Numbered from the stretch's first letter, positions 1-9,496 are shown. The stretch is 64,000 bases of DNA from Clostridia bacterium (GCA_017516965.1 JAFXAP010000013.1:35759-99758), one strand, 5' to 3'. The notes: generated by a model from the sequence alone, not told the origin. Program-made: numbers and translations.

Positions 1-206
1 TGTTTTTCTATAAATAATGATATAAGCCAGTCGCTAAGTGCCATAAATAACAACAGCAATACATACACCGGCTCGCCCCAGGCATAAAACACGAGGGAAA
101 ATATGAGCATTACAATATTTCTTGCCTTTGTTGTCTTTGCAAAATAATAAACAACAAGGTTAAGCGGCAAAAACAAATACAAGAAAAAAAGGCTTGAAAA
201 TACCAT
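1..206 (-). CDS. MBOAT-family O-acyltransferase (AlgI/DltB-like), N-terminal part only
   Basis: The gene runs off the left edge, so only about 68 N-terminal residues are visible. They read MVFSSLFFLYLFLPLNLVV, then a second hydrophobic stretch containing LIFSLVFYAWGEPVY. This is the characteristic start of AlgI-type membrane-bound O-acyltransferases, which move acetyl groups across the membrane to cell-surface polysaccharides. The start is set by a strong AAAGGAGGG Shine-Dalgarno a few bases upstream. A promoter lies just before it at 246-275. The neighbouring lipoprotein has an SGNH-like domain, the usual class of partner enzyme for AlgI proteins, but it is a separate upstream gene with a terminator between them. 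The family call is firm; the substrate is unknown. Confidence 0.85.
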   Translation of the reverse strand, partial: MVFSSLFFLYLFLPLNLVVYYFAKTTKARNIVMLIFSLVFYAWGEPVYVLLLLFMALSDWLISLFIEK

Positions 207-245
207 AAAATCCCTCCTTTTGACAAAAAAATACATATCGTTTTG

Positions 246-275
246 ATTTTACTATTTACTAATGTATTTTGTCAA
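246..275 (-). promoter_or_regulatory. Promoter for the MBOAT gene
   Basis: On the minus strand a perfect TTGACA (-35, plus-strand 270-275) is followed 18 bases later by TAAAAT (-10, plus-strand 246-251). It lies upstream of the AAAGGAGGG-preceded ATG at 206. Confidence 0.6.
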
Positions 276-308
276 TATATAAAATATAATTAATATGAAA
301 AAATATGA

Positions 309-348
309 TAAAAAAACAAAGAATTCTACCTGACGGTAAAACTCTTTG
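309..348 (-). terminator. Rho-independent terminator after the SGNH-like lipoprotein gene
   Basis: A 14-base stem (317-330 with 335-348, some G-U pairs, 4-base loop) is followed on the minus strand by a run of T (plus-strand A at 309-316). It sits 14 bases past the stop of the lipoprotein gene. Confidence 0.75.
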
Positions 349-361
349 TTTATTTGTTATA

Positions 362-1624
362 TTAAAAGCTAGAATTTGTTATTTGATACGGATTTTTAAC
401 TGCGTTTTCAGCCGTTTCAATAAACATAGGAATATTTTTATTAATTGAAGGTGTCATTACGCTGTAATTAAAATCATACGGTGATTGACCGGTAAGATAC
501 CTATACCAAGTAATCGCGCCTACATAATAACCAACCTCTTCGCTAAGATGTGAGCCATCTTCTAAGTGAAGCTCTTTTTTCAAACTTGAGGTACGCGCAT
601 TCATAATGGCAGTACCCACCGGTACTATGCCTTTAATTTTGCTGTTTGGTACAATATATGTTTGCGCACATTCAGTTATATTTTTAAACATCAATGTATC
701 ATCACGATGATATTTATCATCAAGATACTGTGAATCTTTTGTAAAAGCCCAAGTCATATGCCATAAAAGCGTGGCAGCAGGGCACTTGTCGCTTACATAA
801 TTTACCATATTGTCAACATTTGAAAATTTGTCTTGTTCTGCCGCGTGTTCAGATTTGTTTTGTAAAGTTATAATGTCCCAATCTTTTTCTTGCAGAATTT
901 TTTCCAACGTATAATTTGGGGTTATTTTCCATTCCCCGTCATTGTTGCGATAAAGCTGATACTCATCAGAATTATTTTGAGCGTTTTCCCAATGTTTATC
1001 AAGTGAGCAACCACCAATATACATTATCGCGATGTCAATTTCTTTGACCCCTGCCGCTTTACAAATATCATACAAATTCCACATACTGTTAAGACTAAAA
1101 CTATTACCTATTGAAAGTATTTTTATTTTTTCAACAGGATATGTATTTGTGTAACTGTCGCCGCATTTTTTACAGGTGTATTTTTTAGTTCCCGGTGCAA
1201 AAAATTGGGCTGTTTTTTCAATTTTTCCGTCATCATAACTATGAAAACAACTTGCAGAATCCACCTGAGAAGACTCATTTTGCAAAGTATTATTTATAGA
1301 AGAATTACCTGTAGAAGAATCGTTTACAGAGGAATTATTTGTATTTGAGCTGACTACAGAAGAATTGTTTGTTGATGAGTTATTTGTAAAAGAATTGTTT
1401 GTAGAAACACTATTTATTGAAGAGTTATCTACCGTTGGCTCATCTGGCGTTTCAACGTTGCTTGACACTACATTGGAATCTGACGAAGTATTATCTATAA
1501 TAACTTCTTGTAAAATCACATCATCTGAAAAATCAGACTGTGTTGAAACGCTGTTATTGTTGCAACCTGCTAAAAAACTTACAAGCAAGGTTAATACTAA
1601 ACTCAAAGAAGCAATCTTTTTCAT
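362..1624 (-). CDS. Secreted lipoprotein with SGNH/DUF4886-like domain
   Basis: The 420-aa product begins with a lipoprotein signal peptide ending in the lipobox LAGC (lipidated Cys21). Residues of about 50-120 are low complexity, rich in Asn/Ser (NNSS-type repeats), and look like a flexible surface linker. A small CxxC-containing segment (YTCKKCG) follows. The C-terminal 250 residues start with ILSIGNSFS, a block-I-like motif of SGNH hydrolases in the DUF4886 family, and include an aromatic-rich region and DGSHLSEEVGY near the end that could supply the catalytic Asp/His. It is therefore probably an extracellular esterase or acyltransferase on surface or dietary glycans. It starts 20 bases after the ZIP gene and ends in a terminator. 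Confidence 0.75.
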   Translation of the reverse strand: MKKIASLSLVLTLLVSFLAGCNNNSVSTQSDFSDDVILQEVIIDNTSSDSNVVSSNVETPDEPTVDNSSINSVSTNNSFTNNSSTNNSSVVSSNTNNSSVNDSSTGNSSINNTLQNESSQVDSASCFHSYDDGKIEKTAQFFAPGTKKYTCKKCGDSYTNTYPVEKIKILSIGNSFSLNSMWNLYDICKAAGVKEIDIAIMYIGGCSLDKHWENAQNNSDEYQLYRNNDGEWKITPNYTLEKILQEKDWDIITLQNKSEHAAEQDKFSNVDNMVNYVSDKCPAATLLWHMTWAFTKDSQYLDDKYHRDDTLMFKNITECAQTYIVPNSKIKGIVPVGTAIMNARTSSLKKELHLEDGSHLSEEVGYYVGAITWYRYLTGQSPYDFNYSVMTPSINKNIPMFIETAENAVKNPYQITNSSF

Positions 1625-1644
1625 TTTCCACCCACTAACTTAAT

Positions 1645-2397
1645 TTACCCAAGCAAAACATCTAAAACAAGCATAACGCAAAATCCGATAATCATAGCGT
1701 ATGTTGCACCACGCTCATGACCGTGAGCGTGTGTTTCATTAAGCATTTCGTCACTTACAACGTATAACATTGTTCCGCCTGCAAAGCTTAGCGCTATTGG
1801 CAAAATAACCGTTGCGATATTTACTGCCAAATAACCTATAAGCGTACCTACAACCTCTACCAAACCGGTAGCAATTGCGCATACCAAAGTTTTGCGCGGA
1901 CTAATTCCGGCGGCTAACATTGGCGAAATAATAACCATTCCCTCCGGAATGTTTTGAAGCGCTATGCCACTTGCAATAAGAAGTGCTTGTCCACTGTCTC
2001 CCGTGCCAAAACCAACGCCTGCGGCAATGCCCTCAGGCAAATTGTGTATAGCGATAGCCAACACAAAAAGCAAAACTTTGTTAAGGTTTGAATTGTTATG
2101 AGTTTCATTATCAGCGCCTGCAAGTCTGTGTAGATGCGGTATTAATTTATCCATCAAGTTAAGGCAAAATGCGCCTGCAAAAATACCAACTATTGCATAA
2201 AGCAATCCCCATTTTCCACCCAACTCTACCGATGGTAAAATAAGACCTATTACCGATGCCGCAAGCATTATACCCGCCGCAAACGACATAACAATATCAG
2301 AAAATTTGTGGGTTATTCTTTTAAAAATAAAACCTATAACAGCACCAAAAATGGTTGCCATTCCCACGCCTAACGCTGTGATTAAAACAAGCTCCAC
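1645..2397 (-). CDS. ZIP-family divalent metal transporter
   Basis: The 250-aa integral membrane protein has about eight hydrophobic segments. It carries the ZIP signature HNLPEGIAAGVGFG in one helix and NIPEGM in the next; these His/Asn/Glu residues form the metal site. The length and the short His-containing loop match bacterial ZupT/GufA-type importers of zinc, iron or manganese. Translation starts at a GTG 8 bases after the stop of hisK, so the gene is probably read through from the histidine operon. There is no promoter-sized gap. Substrate specificity cannot be read from the sequence. Confidence 0.85.
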   Translation of the reverse strand: MELVLITALGVGMATIFGAVIGFIFKRITHKFSDIVMSFAAGIMLAASVIGLILPSVELGGKWGLLYAIVGIFAGAFCLNLMDKLIPHLHRLAGADNETHNNSNLNKVLLFVLAIAIHNLPEGIAAGVGFGTGDSGQALLIASGIALQNIPEGMVIISPMLAAGISPRKTLVCAIATGLVEVVGTLIGYLAVNIATVILPIALSFAGGTMLYVVSDEMLNETHAHGHERGATYAMIIGFCVMLVLDVLLG

Positions 2398-2405
2398 CTA
2401 ATCAC

Positions 2406-3155
2406 CTACTCCAAATATTTTTTTACATCTTCATATCCGCAAAGCAAAAAGTCTTTGTTATGACAGTCAGATGAGAAAATCATTTTTTTGCCATTTGCTT
2501 TAAAATAATCTATTATTTCTTTTGCGGGATAGGGCGACTTTACGTGCCCACGCGCTATTCCTCCCGTGTTAATTTCAACCACGGCAGGTGTTTTTATTAT
2601 TGCATCTGCCGCCCTTTGCCATGCCGCAATATAGCGAGGGTGGTTTGTATCAAAAAGACTGCCGTCGCTATTGTATTTTGTTATTAAATCAAAGTGACCG
2701 ATTATATCACATTTGGTCTTGCTATAAAGCTTAGCGACGGTGGCATAATAATCCTCAATATAACTGTAAAAATCACCGTTATAATACTTATTTACCGCCT
2801 CTATTTGCTTTTCACGACTATAGTCTATGCAAATATATTCACCGTTTTTATAAAGATAGTGTACCGAACCTAAAATATAATCATACCCTTCAAGCGAACA
2901 TTCGCTATAGTAATCATATTCTATGCCAAGCAGTATTTTAATTTTATCTTTGTACTTTTCTTTTAAAATGGTGATTTCTTTTTTGTACTCCTCAGTTCCC
3001 TCAAGCGTCATACAAGGCTCTAAGTCAAACGGAGTATATGAATGACCTGAAAATCCAATTTCAAAAAGCTTTAGTTCAATAGCCTTTTGCACCATCGCTT
3101 CTGCCGGTGTTTTTCCGTCGCAATAGGTAGTATGCGTATGATAATTATAAAGCAT
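2406..3155 (-). CDS. hisK: Histidinol-phosphatase, PHP family
   Basis: The 249-aa protein opens with the PHP metal-binding motif HTHTTYCDG (residues 6-14) and has later PHP motifs such as GHSYTPF, GSVHYLY and SSDCHNKDF. PHP-type HisK/HisJ removes phosphate from L-histidinol phosphate, the penultimate step of histidine synthesis, using a trinuclear metal centre. Its ATG overlaps the hisIE stop by one base (TAATG), so the two are translationally coupled. Position as the last his gene and absence of a HisB phosphatase domain in the operon support this assignment over other PHP phosphoesterases. Confidence 0.9.
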   Translation of the reverse strand: MLYNYHTHTTYCDGKTPAEAMVQKAIELKLFEIGFSGHSYTPFDLEPCMTLEGTEEYKKEITILKEKYKDKIKILLGIEYDYYSECSLEGYDYILGSVHYLYKNGEYICIDYSREKQIEAVNKYYNGDFYSYIEDYYATVAKLYSKTKCDIIGHFDLITKYNSDGSLFDTNHPRYIAAWQRAADAIIKTPAVVEINTGGIARGHVKSPYPAKEIIDYFKANGKKMIFSSDCHNKDFLLCGYEDVKKYLE

Positions 3156-3805
3156 TATTTTGTCATCTTTTCCTGTTTTACTTTGTGATCAATTATATGG
3201 CGACTGCTAAGTTCACGGTGAACATCTTCAACGCTGATACCCATTTCTACCATAAGCACCATTGCGTGATAAGCAAGGTCAGCAAGTTCATAAATTGTTT
3301 CAGCCTTGTCGTCAGCCTTACCGGCAATTATAACCTCGGTGCACTCTTCGCCCACTTTTTTAAGTATTTTATCAATACCCTTTTCAAAAAGATAGGTTGT
3401 GTATGAGCCTTCGGGTTTGTCTTGTTTTCTGCCTACAAGCATATTATAAAGATTTTGCAAAGAAAACTCGTGAAGTTCATCCGACTGCCAAACAGGGTTG
3501 GTAAAACAAGAATCGGTACCTTTATGACAGGCGGGACCGTCTTTTTCAACAACAACCACTAATGCGTCGTTATCACAATCGGCAGTGATGCTTACAATGT
3601 GCTGATAGTTACCGCTTGTCTCACCTTTAAGCCATAATTCATTACGTGATCGGCTGTAAAAACAGGTTAAGCCTTTATCAATAGAGATTTCAAGACTTTC
3701 TCGGTTCATATAGGCTACGGTTAAAACCTTTTTGGTGATTGAATCTACAACCACTGCAGGAATCAAACCTTTTTCATCAAACTTAAGTTCATCAATATTT
3801 ATCAT
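3155..3805 (-). CDS. hisIE: Bifunctional phosphoribosyl-AMP cyclohydrolase / phosphoribosyl-ATP pyrophosphatase
   Basis: The 216-aa fusion has an N-terminal HisI domain (about 1-110) with YMNRESLE and SRSRNELWLKGETSGN, plus the metal-binding Asp/Cys residues around DCDNDALV and GPACHKG. The C-terminal HisE helical domain (about 112-205) has the acidic EECTEVIIAGK motif. Together they hydrolyse PR-ATP to PR-AMP and open the adenine ring, steps 2 and 3 of histidine synthesis. The size is normal for the fused enzyme. The gene starts 2 bases after hisF and overlaps hisK by one base. Confidence 0.95.
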   Translation of the reverse strand: MINIDELKFDEKGLIPAVVVDSITKKVLTVAYMNRESLEISIDKGLTCFYSRSRNELWLKGETSGNYQHIVSITADCDNDALVVVVEKDGPACHKGTDSCFTNPVWQSDELHEFSLQNLYNMLVGRKQDKPEGSYTTYLFEKGIDKILKKVGEECTEVIIAGKADDKAETIYELADLAYHAMVLMVEMGISVEDVHRELSSRHIIDHKVKQEKMTK

Positions 3806-3807
3806 AA

Positions 3808-4566
3808 TTAAAGCCTCACAATAATATCATTTTTTCTTAGTTCCTGTTTCAAATCGGGAATTGCAACCTCTCCAAAATGGAAGATTGAAGCCGCAAGACC
3901 TGCATCAATATCTGGAATTTGTTTAAATAAATCTATAAAGTGTTGCGTATTTCCTGCGCCACCCGACGCAATAACAGGAACCTTTACCGCATCGCAGACA
4001 AGTTTTAAAAGTTCTATGTCAAAACCCTTTTTTACTCCGTCTGTATCAATAGAGTTTACGACTATTTCGCCGGCGCCGTTTGCCACACCCTGTTTTATCC
4101 AGTTTATAGCTTCAATACCTGTGTCTTCGCGGCCGCCCTTTGCAAATACGTGAAATTCACCATCAACACGTTTAATATCTACCGATAGCACTACGCATTG
4201 GTCACCGTATTTGTGTGCCGCCTCTTTTATTAAGTTAGGATTTTTAATAGCGCCCGAATTAACACTTACTTTATCTGCGCCGCACTTAAGTACGCGATCA
4301 AAGTCGTCGACAGTATTTATACCGCCACCTACAGTAAGTGGTATAAATATTTCACTTGCAACCTGTGTTAATATATCGGTAAAGAGTTGTCTACCCTCAA
4401 AAGAAGCCGTTATGTCATAAAAAACCAGTTCATCGGCTAAACTGTCAGAATAAAGACGAGCAAGTTCTATAGGTGAAGATACATCATTTAGCCCTTTAAA
4501 ATTTGTTCCCTTTACTACCCTACCGTTTTTTATATCAAGACAGGGTATAATTCTTTTTGTTATCAT
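3808..4566 (-). CDS. hisF: Imidazole glycerol phosphate synthase, cyclase subunit
   Basis: The 252-aa (beta/alpha)8 barrel has the catalytic Asp in RIIPCLDIKNGRVVKG (Asp11) and a second acidic residue in SVDIKRVDG. It also has the phosphate-binding loops GGGINTVDDF and ASGGAG. HisF uses ammonia delivered by HisH to convert PRFAR to imidazole glycerol phosphate plus AICAR. The gene overlaps hisA by 4 bases (ATGA), consistent with coupled translation, and hisH lies just upstream in the same operon. Confidence 0.96.
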   Translation of the reverse strand: MITKRIIPCLDIKNGRVVKGTNFKGLNDVSSPIELARLYSDSLADELVFYDITASFEGRQLFTDILTQVASEIFIPLTVGGGINTVDDFDRVLKCGADKVSVNSGAIKNPNLIKEAAHKYGDQCVVLSVDIKRVDGEFHVFAKGGREDTGIEAINWIKQGVANGAGEIVVNSIDTDGVKKGFDIELLKLVCDAVKVPVIASGGAGNTQHFIDLFKQIPDIDAGLAASIFHFGEVAIPDLKQELRKNDIIVRL

Positions 4567-5276
4567 AAAGCCGCCTCCAAAGCGTCTTTTAGGTTTATTG
4601 CGCCTATGTAGTACGCTTTACCGATTATGGCGCCGTAAATATTCATACTGCGAAGCTCTTTAACATCATCAAGTGTAGAAACACCACCCGATGCCGTAAT
4701 ATTCATTGAATATTTTTGTGACAATTCTTTATAAAGCTGAAGATTTGTACCACGCATTGCGCCGTCTTTTGAAATATCGGTACAAATTATATATTTAACG
4801 CCAATGCTTTGCATATTGCTTAAAAAGTCCTCAAGTGTTATATCGGATTTTTCGAGCCAACCTTTAATAGCGATAAATCCATCTTTTACATCGGCGCCAA
4901 CTGCGATTTTATCACCATATTTTGATACAGCAGTCTTTAAAAAATCACTGTCTGTAACAGCCGCAGTGCCCAATATAACGCGGTCTACCCCTGCTGATAA
5001 ATACTTATCAACGGTTGCCATATCACGAATACCACCGCCGATTTCTACAAACAAATCAGTCTCATTTGCAACCTGTTTTACTATATCAATATTGGGGGTT
5101 GTGCCGTCTTTTGCACCCTGCAAATCCACCATATGAATATATGTAGCGCCTGAATTTTCAAAATCTCGCGCTATCTCGATAGGGTTTTCGCTGTATACGG
5201 TCATATTTTGGTAGTCACCTTTATAAAGACGAACTGCCTTTTTTTGATACAAATCTATTGCGGGAAAAATTATCAT
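4563..5276 (-). CDS. hisA: ProFAR isomerase
   Basis: The 237-aa half-barrel-duplication TIM barrel has catalytic Asp8 in FPAIDLYQKKAVRLYKG and the second catalytic Asp in TDISKDGAMRGTN. The phosphate loops are GGGIRDM and ASGGVS. It carries out the Amadori isomerisation of ProFAR to PRFAR. Gene order hisH-hisA-hisF is the standard Firmicute arrangement. Eight bases separate it from hisH, and it overlaps hisF by 4. Confidence 0.96.
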   Translation of the reverse strand: MIIFPAIDLYQKKAVRLYKGDYQNMTVYSENPIEIARDFENSGATYIHMVDLQGAKDGTTPNIDIVKQVANETDLFVEIGGGIRDMATVDKYLSAGVDRVILGTAAVTDSDFLKTAVSKYGDKIAVGADVKDGFIAIKGWLEKSDITLEDFLSNMQSIGVKYIICTDISKDGAMRGTNLQLYKELSQKYSMNITASGGVSTLDDVKELRSMNIYGAIIGKAYYIGAINLKDALEAAL

Positions 5277-5284
5277 AAAAAATA

Positions 5285-5896
5285 TTACTCCATTTCACAA
5301 AAAGCGCGTAGAATACTCAGTCCTACTTCACCGCTTTTTTCGGGATGAAACTGACATCCCATAATATTATCTTTTTGCACTGCGGCGGTAAGTTCTTTGC
5401 CATATTCCGCAGTGGCAATTACGCTATCGTGGCAATCGGTAGCATAAAACGAATGAACAAAATACACACAGTCATCAGGTTTAATATATTTAAATAAATT
5501 GCTGTCTTTAGCAAAATGCAAGGCATTCCAGCCTATATGAGGAATTTTTAACTTGTCGGGAATTGTGCCCTTCATAGGTACAATACTACCTTTTAAAAGA
5601 CCAAGTCCCTTATGTTCACCGTATTCAAAGCTCTTTTCAAAAAGCATTTGCATACCAAGGCAAATGCCCATAAGCTTTTTGCCCGCTTTTGCCTGTGATA
5701 TTATTACTTTATCAAGACCGCTTTCTCGAAGTTTACGCGCGGCATCCTCGAAAGCGCCAACACCCGGCAATATTATTCCGTCGGCACTACTTATAACATT
5801 AGCATCTGATGTTACTTTTATATCAGCGCCGATTTTTTCAAAAGAAGATATAAGTGAAAATAAATTACCGACACCGTAATCAACTATTGCTATCAT
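5285..5896 (-). CDS. hisH: Imidazole glycerol phosphate synthase, glutamine amidotransferase subunit
   Basis: The 203-aa class I glutamine amidotransferase has the nucleophile Cys in GICLGMQMLFE and the His/Glu pair in CQFHPEKSGEVG. The N-terminus MIAIVDYGVGN and the LPGVGAF oxyanion strand are typical of HisH. It releases ammonia from glutamine and channels it into HisF. It overlaps hisB by 4 bases. Confidence 0.96.
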   Translation of the reverse strand: MIAIVDYGVGNLFSLISSFEKIGADIKVTSDANVISSADGIILPGVGAFEDAARKLRESGLDKVIISQAKAGKKLMGICLGMQMLFEKSFEYGEHKGLGLLKGSIVPMKGTIPDKLKIPHIGWNALHFAKDSNLFKYIKPDDCVYFVHSFYATDCHDSVIATAEYGKELTAAVQKDNIMGCQFHPEKSGEVGLSILRAFCEME

Positions 5897-6483
5897 GCTA
5901 TAACACCTTTCGTTGAAGGAATATCATCAGCAAAGGCTTTATCAATCGCTACAGCAGTACGAAGTGTACGGGCAATTGATTTAAAGCAACCCTCAATTAT
6001 GTGATGTGAATTCTCCCCTGCAAACTTTACCATATGGGTAGTAATCCCTGAATTGTATGCAAAGGCATTCCAAAACTCAAGATTAAGCTCGGTGTCAAAA
6101 TCACCTACCTTTTCGGTTGGCATTTCTACTTCGTAATAGCATCCGCCTCTACCCGAAATATCTACCGCGGTAAGGATTAAAGACTCGTCCATAGGAAGCG
6201 TTGTATCGCCATAACGGTTAATACCCTTTTTATCACCCAAAGCCTCTTTAAAAGCAGCGCCAAGAGCTATACCGATATCTTCGGTGGTGTGGTGGTAATC
6301 AACCTCAATGTCTCCTACACACTTAACAGTCATATCAAATCTGCCGTGACGGGCAAAAAGGGTTAACATATGATCTAAAAACGGACAACCGGTATCACAG
6401 TTTGATTCGCCCTTGCCGTCAAGATTAAGGGTAAGCTTTATATCGGTTTCGGCAGTTTTTCTTACTATTTCTGCAGTTCTCAT
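5893..6483 (-). CDS. hisB: Imidazoleglycerol-phosphate dehydratase
   Basis: The 196-aa monofunctional dehydratase has the duplicated metal-binding motifs FLDHMLTLFARHGRFD and DYHHTTEDIGIALG, then HMVKFAGENSHHIIEG. It converts imidazole glycerol phosphate to imidazole acetol phosphate using manganese. There is no HAD phosphatase domain, which fits the separate PHP phosphatase hisK at the operon end. It sits 1 base after hisC. Confidence 0.96.
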   Translation of the reverse strand: MRTAEIVRKTAETDIKLTLNLDGKGESNCDTGCPFLDHMLTLFARHGRFDMTVKCVGDIEVDYHHTTEDIGIALGAAFKEALGDKKGINRYGDTTLPMDESLILTAVDISGRGGCYYEVEMPTEKVGDFDTELNLEFWNAFAYNSGITTHMVKFAGENSHHIIEGCFKSIARTLRTAVAIDKAFADDIPSTKGVIA

Positions 6484-6484
6484 T

Positions 6485-7546
6485 TTAATTCTCCTCTAAT
6501 ATAAGGGTGATTTCATCAATCAATTTTTGCATTTGCTCAATTGCGCCTATTGTTATACGGTTATATTGGCAAATGCTATCTTTATTAAAGTGGCGTATCA
6601 ATATGCCACGGTTTTTAAGTTGTAAATATAGTTCTTCACCATCAATTTTATCACACTTTGCAAAAACAAAATTTGCTTTTGACGGTAAAACCTCAAAGCC
6701 TAATTTTTGAAGTTCATTTACTGTCCACTCGCGATTTTTTACAATTGTTTTGCAGTTTTCCATATAATAATTATTATCTTTAAGCGCCGCGGTACCTGCC
6801 GCATCGGTCATACGATTCACATTATATGGATTAGTGGAATATCTTATTGTATTAAGGTCGGCAATAAGTGATTCGCAACCTATAGCAAATCCAAGCCTTG
6901 CGCCCGCCATAGAGCGTGATTTTGAAAATGTTTGCACCACAAGCAGGTTTTCATATTTTTCTACAAGTGATACAGCGCTTTGCGCACCAAAATCTACATA
7001 GGCCTCATCAATAATCACAACATTATTGGGGTTAGATGCTACTATTTTTTCAATATCTCCAAGTGTAAGCGCTATACCTGTTGGCGCATTTGGATTTGCA
7101 ATAACCACCGTTTTGTTTATACCGATATAATCATTTATGTCAATGGTAAAATCGTCTTTTAGTGGAATTTCGGTATAAGGAATACCGTTAAGCTGAGCAA
7201 AGACGGGATAAAATCCGTATGTAATGTTTGGAAATACAAGCGGATTTTTTTGGTCGGCAAAAGCCATAAACGCAAAATTAAGCACCTCATCTGAACCGTT
7301 TGTAACTATTACCTTGTTAATATCAACGCCATAAACACGCGCGAGTTCACGGCGAACATTTACACACTCGGGGTCAGAATAAAGCTGTAATTTTTGGCTC
7401 TCGCTGAGCACCGCATCGCTTACCGATTTTGAAGGCGCAAAGGGTGACTCATTTGTGTTCAGTTTTATATACTGCATATCCTTAGGCTGTTCGCCCGGAG
7501 TGTATGGGGTAAGACTGCTTAATTTTTCTGTAAAATATCTACTCAT
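6485..7546 (-). CDS. hisC: Histidinol-phosphate aminotransferase
   Basis: The 353-aa fold-type I PLP aminotransferase has the substrate loop LNTNESPFAPS near the N-terminus, NGSDEVL, ANPNAPTG, and the PLP-binding Lys in TFSKSRSMAGARLG. It transaminates imidazole acetol phosphate to histidinol phosphate with glutamate. The start ATG is preceded by AAAGGAAT. A gap of 53 bases separates it from hisD, the largest internal gap in the operon; I see no promoter in it. Confidence 0.94.
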   Translation of the reverse strand: MSRYFTEKLSSLTPYTPGEQPKDMQYIKLNTNESPFAPSKSVSDAVLSESQKLQLYSDPECVNVRRELARVYGVDINKVIVTNGSDEVLNFAFMAFADQKNPLVFPNITYGFYPVFAQLNGIPYTEIPLKDDFTIDINDYIGINKTVVIANPNAPTGIALTLGDIEKIVASNPNNVVIIDEAYVDFGAQSAVSLVEKYENLLVVQTFSKSRSMAGARLGFAIGCESLIADLNTIRYSTNPYNVNRMTDAAGTAALKDNNYYMENCKTIVKNREWTVNELQKLGFEVLPSKANFVFAKCDKIDGEELYLQLKNRGILIRHFNKDSICQYNRITIGAIEQMQKLIDEITLILEEN

Positions 7547-7599
7547 AGTAATAATATTCCTTTAATAATCGGTTTGAAAGAAAATGGTTTACATCAAAT

Positions 7600-8874
7600 T
7601 TACTCAAACCTTATTGTTGCGCTGCGAGCGTGAGCGTCCAAGCCCTCTTTTTGAGCAAAATATGCTACCTTGTCTGCCACCTTTTCTAAAGCATCGGCAG
7701 TAAAATATGTGAATTGTGATTTCTTTACAAAATCATCTACCGAAAGCGGAGATGAAAATCTTGCCGTACCGCTTGTAGGTAAAGTATGATTAGGACCTGC
7801 AAAATAATCACCCAAAGCCTCGGGGCAATATTTACCCATAAAGATAGAACCTGCGTGTTTAATTTTGTCAAGGTAATCAAAGGGATTATCTACACAAAGT
7901 TCAAGGTGTTCGGGCGCTATTTCATTTGCAATATCAATTGCCAACATCAAATTATCTTGGGCAACAATTATCTTGCCGTTATTATCAATAGAAGCCCTTG
8001 CAATCTCAGCGCGAGGAAGCTCGGGTATTTGTATTTCAAGTTGGGCGCTTACCTTTTCGGCAAACTCACGACTGTCAGTCACAAGCACTGCACTTGCCAT
8101 TTTGTCGTGTTCTGCCTGACTAAGCAAGTCGGCTGCTACAAATCGAGAATTTGCAGTAGAATCGGCAACAACCAGAATTTCGCTTGGACCTGCTATCATA
8201 TCGATAGACACTTTACCAAAAACCTGCTTTTTAGCCTCGGCTACAAAAGCGTTACCTGGGCCTACAATCTTGTCAACCTTGGGAATACTTTCGGTGCCAT
8301 ACGCTAAAGCTGCAACAGCCTGTGCGCCGCCCACTTTAAATATGCGGTCAACACCTGCGATTTTAGCCGCAGCAAGTATTACAGGATTCACCTTACCGTC
8401 AGCTGTAGGAGGGGTTACCATAACAATCTCTTTACAACCTGCAATCTTAGCAGGAATGCTGTCCATAAGCACGGTTGATGGATATGCCGCGGTACCACCG
8501 GGTACATAAAGTCCCACCTTTTCTATGGGTGTCACTTTTTGCCCTGTAACCACGCCGTCCTGCTCATTTATAATGAAACTGTTTTTTACCTGTTTAGTGT
8601 GAAAAGCGCGAATGTTTACTGCGGCTTCTTCTATTATGCTTATAAACTTTTTATCAACCAAGCAAAAAGCCTCTTCAATTTCCTCGGCAGTTACTTCAAG
8701 GCTGGTTAAATCTGCCCTGTCAAACTTTAAAGCATATTCAAAAATAGCCTCGTCTCCGCGATTTATTACATTTGCAATAATATCGCTCACAATACCCTCG
8801 ACATTGGTCGCTATATTGTCACGGGCAAAGATTTGCGTCTTTGAAACCTCACCGTAATTATAAATTTTAATCAT
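7600..8874 (-). CDS. hisD: Histidinol dehydrogenase
   Basis: The 424-aa enzyme has [11 protein letters not shown], the [11 protein letters not shown] and [12 protein letters not shown] motifs, the zinc-ligand region [11 protein letters not shown], and [12 protein letters not shown] near the C-terminus. It performs two successive NAD+-dependent oxidations of histidinol to histidine. Length is normal. The start overlaps the hisG stop by 8 bases. Confidence 0.96.
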   Translation of the reverse strand: MIKIYNYGEVSKTQIFARDNIATNVEGIVSDIIANVINRGDEAIFEYALKFDRADLTSLEVTAEEIEEAFCLVDKKFISIIEEAAVNIRAFHTKQVKNSFIINEQDGVVTGQKVTPIEKVGLYVPGGTAAYPSTVLMDSIPAKIAGCKEIVMVTPPTADGKVNPVILAAAKIAGVDRIFKVGGAQAVAALAYGTESIPKVDKIVGPGNAFVAEAKKQVFGKVSIDMIAGPSEILVVADSTANSRFVAADLLSQAEHDKMASAVLVTDSREFAEKVSAQLEIQIPELPRAEIARASIDNNGKIIVAQDNLMLAIDIANEIAPEHLELCVDNPFDYLDKIKHAGSIFMGKYCPEALGDYFAGPNHTLPTSGTARFSSPLSVDDFVKKSQFTYFTADALEKVADKVAYFAQKEGLDAHARSATIRFE

Positions 8875-9496
8875 TTTCCTTCACCTGATTTTTAATGGAA
8901 TTTACTATTTTTTCTATGTCCGCGCCTTTAAATTTAAAGCTTGATTTATTTGAAATTAGACGTGCGCTTATTGGTACTATTGTAGATTTAACCTCAAGAT
9001 TATTTTCCTTTAAAGTAGTACCGGTTTCAACAATATCAACAATAACATCTGAAAGTTTAAGTATTGGCGCTATTTCAATTGAACCGTTAAGTTTTATAAT
9101 ATCAATCTCGCGCCCTAACGACGCATAGTAATTTGCCGCTATATTTGTAAACTTGGTTGCAACCTTTAATACCTTTTGCCCATCATCATTAAATTCGTTT
9201 GGAGCGGCAACAGCCATACGGCATTTACCCAAATTTAAGTCTAAGAGTTCATAAACGTCGGGGACATATTCAAGCAAAATATCTTTACCTGCAACGCCTA
9301 TATCTGCAGCCCCACGTTCAACGTAAATTGCAACGTCGGACGGTTTTACCCAGAAGTAACGAACCTGTTTTTCTTCATTTTCAAAAATTAGTTTACGGTT
9401 GTTTTCTTTTATAGAGGGACATTCGTAGCCTGCCGCTTCAAACATAGCATAAACCTTTTCGCCGAGTCTACCTTTCGGCAATGCAACATTAAGCAT
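8867..9496 (-). CDS. hisG: ATP phosphoribosyltransferase, short-form catalytic subunit
   Basis: The 209-aa protein is the short HisG form, starting MLNVALPKGRLGEKV and containing the PRPP-binding region DIVETGTTLKENNLEV. Short HisG lacks the C-terminal regulatory domain and needs HisZ, whose gene ends directly before this one. It condenses ATP with PRPP, the first and normally feedback-controlled step of the pathway. Confidence 0.95.
   Translation of the reverse strand: MLNVALPKGRLGEKVYAMFEAAGYECPSIKENNRKLIFENEEKQVRYFWVKPSDVAIYVERGAADIGVAGKDILLEYVPDVYELLDLNLGKCRMAVAAPNEFNDDGQKVLKVATKFTNIAANYYASLGREIDIIKLNGSIEIAPILKLSDVIVDIVETGTTLKENNLEVKSTIVPISARLISNKSSFKFKGADIEKIVNSIKNQVKEND

Noticed and set aside
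1365-1643. A 92-codon rightward frame opposite the lipoprotein gene
   Set aside because: It is a shadow of the Asn/Ser repeat region; no ribosome site and unnatural composition.
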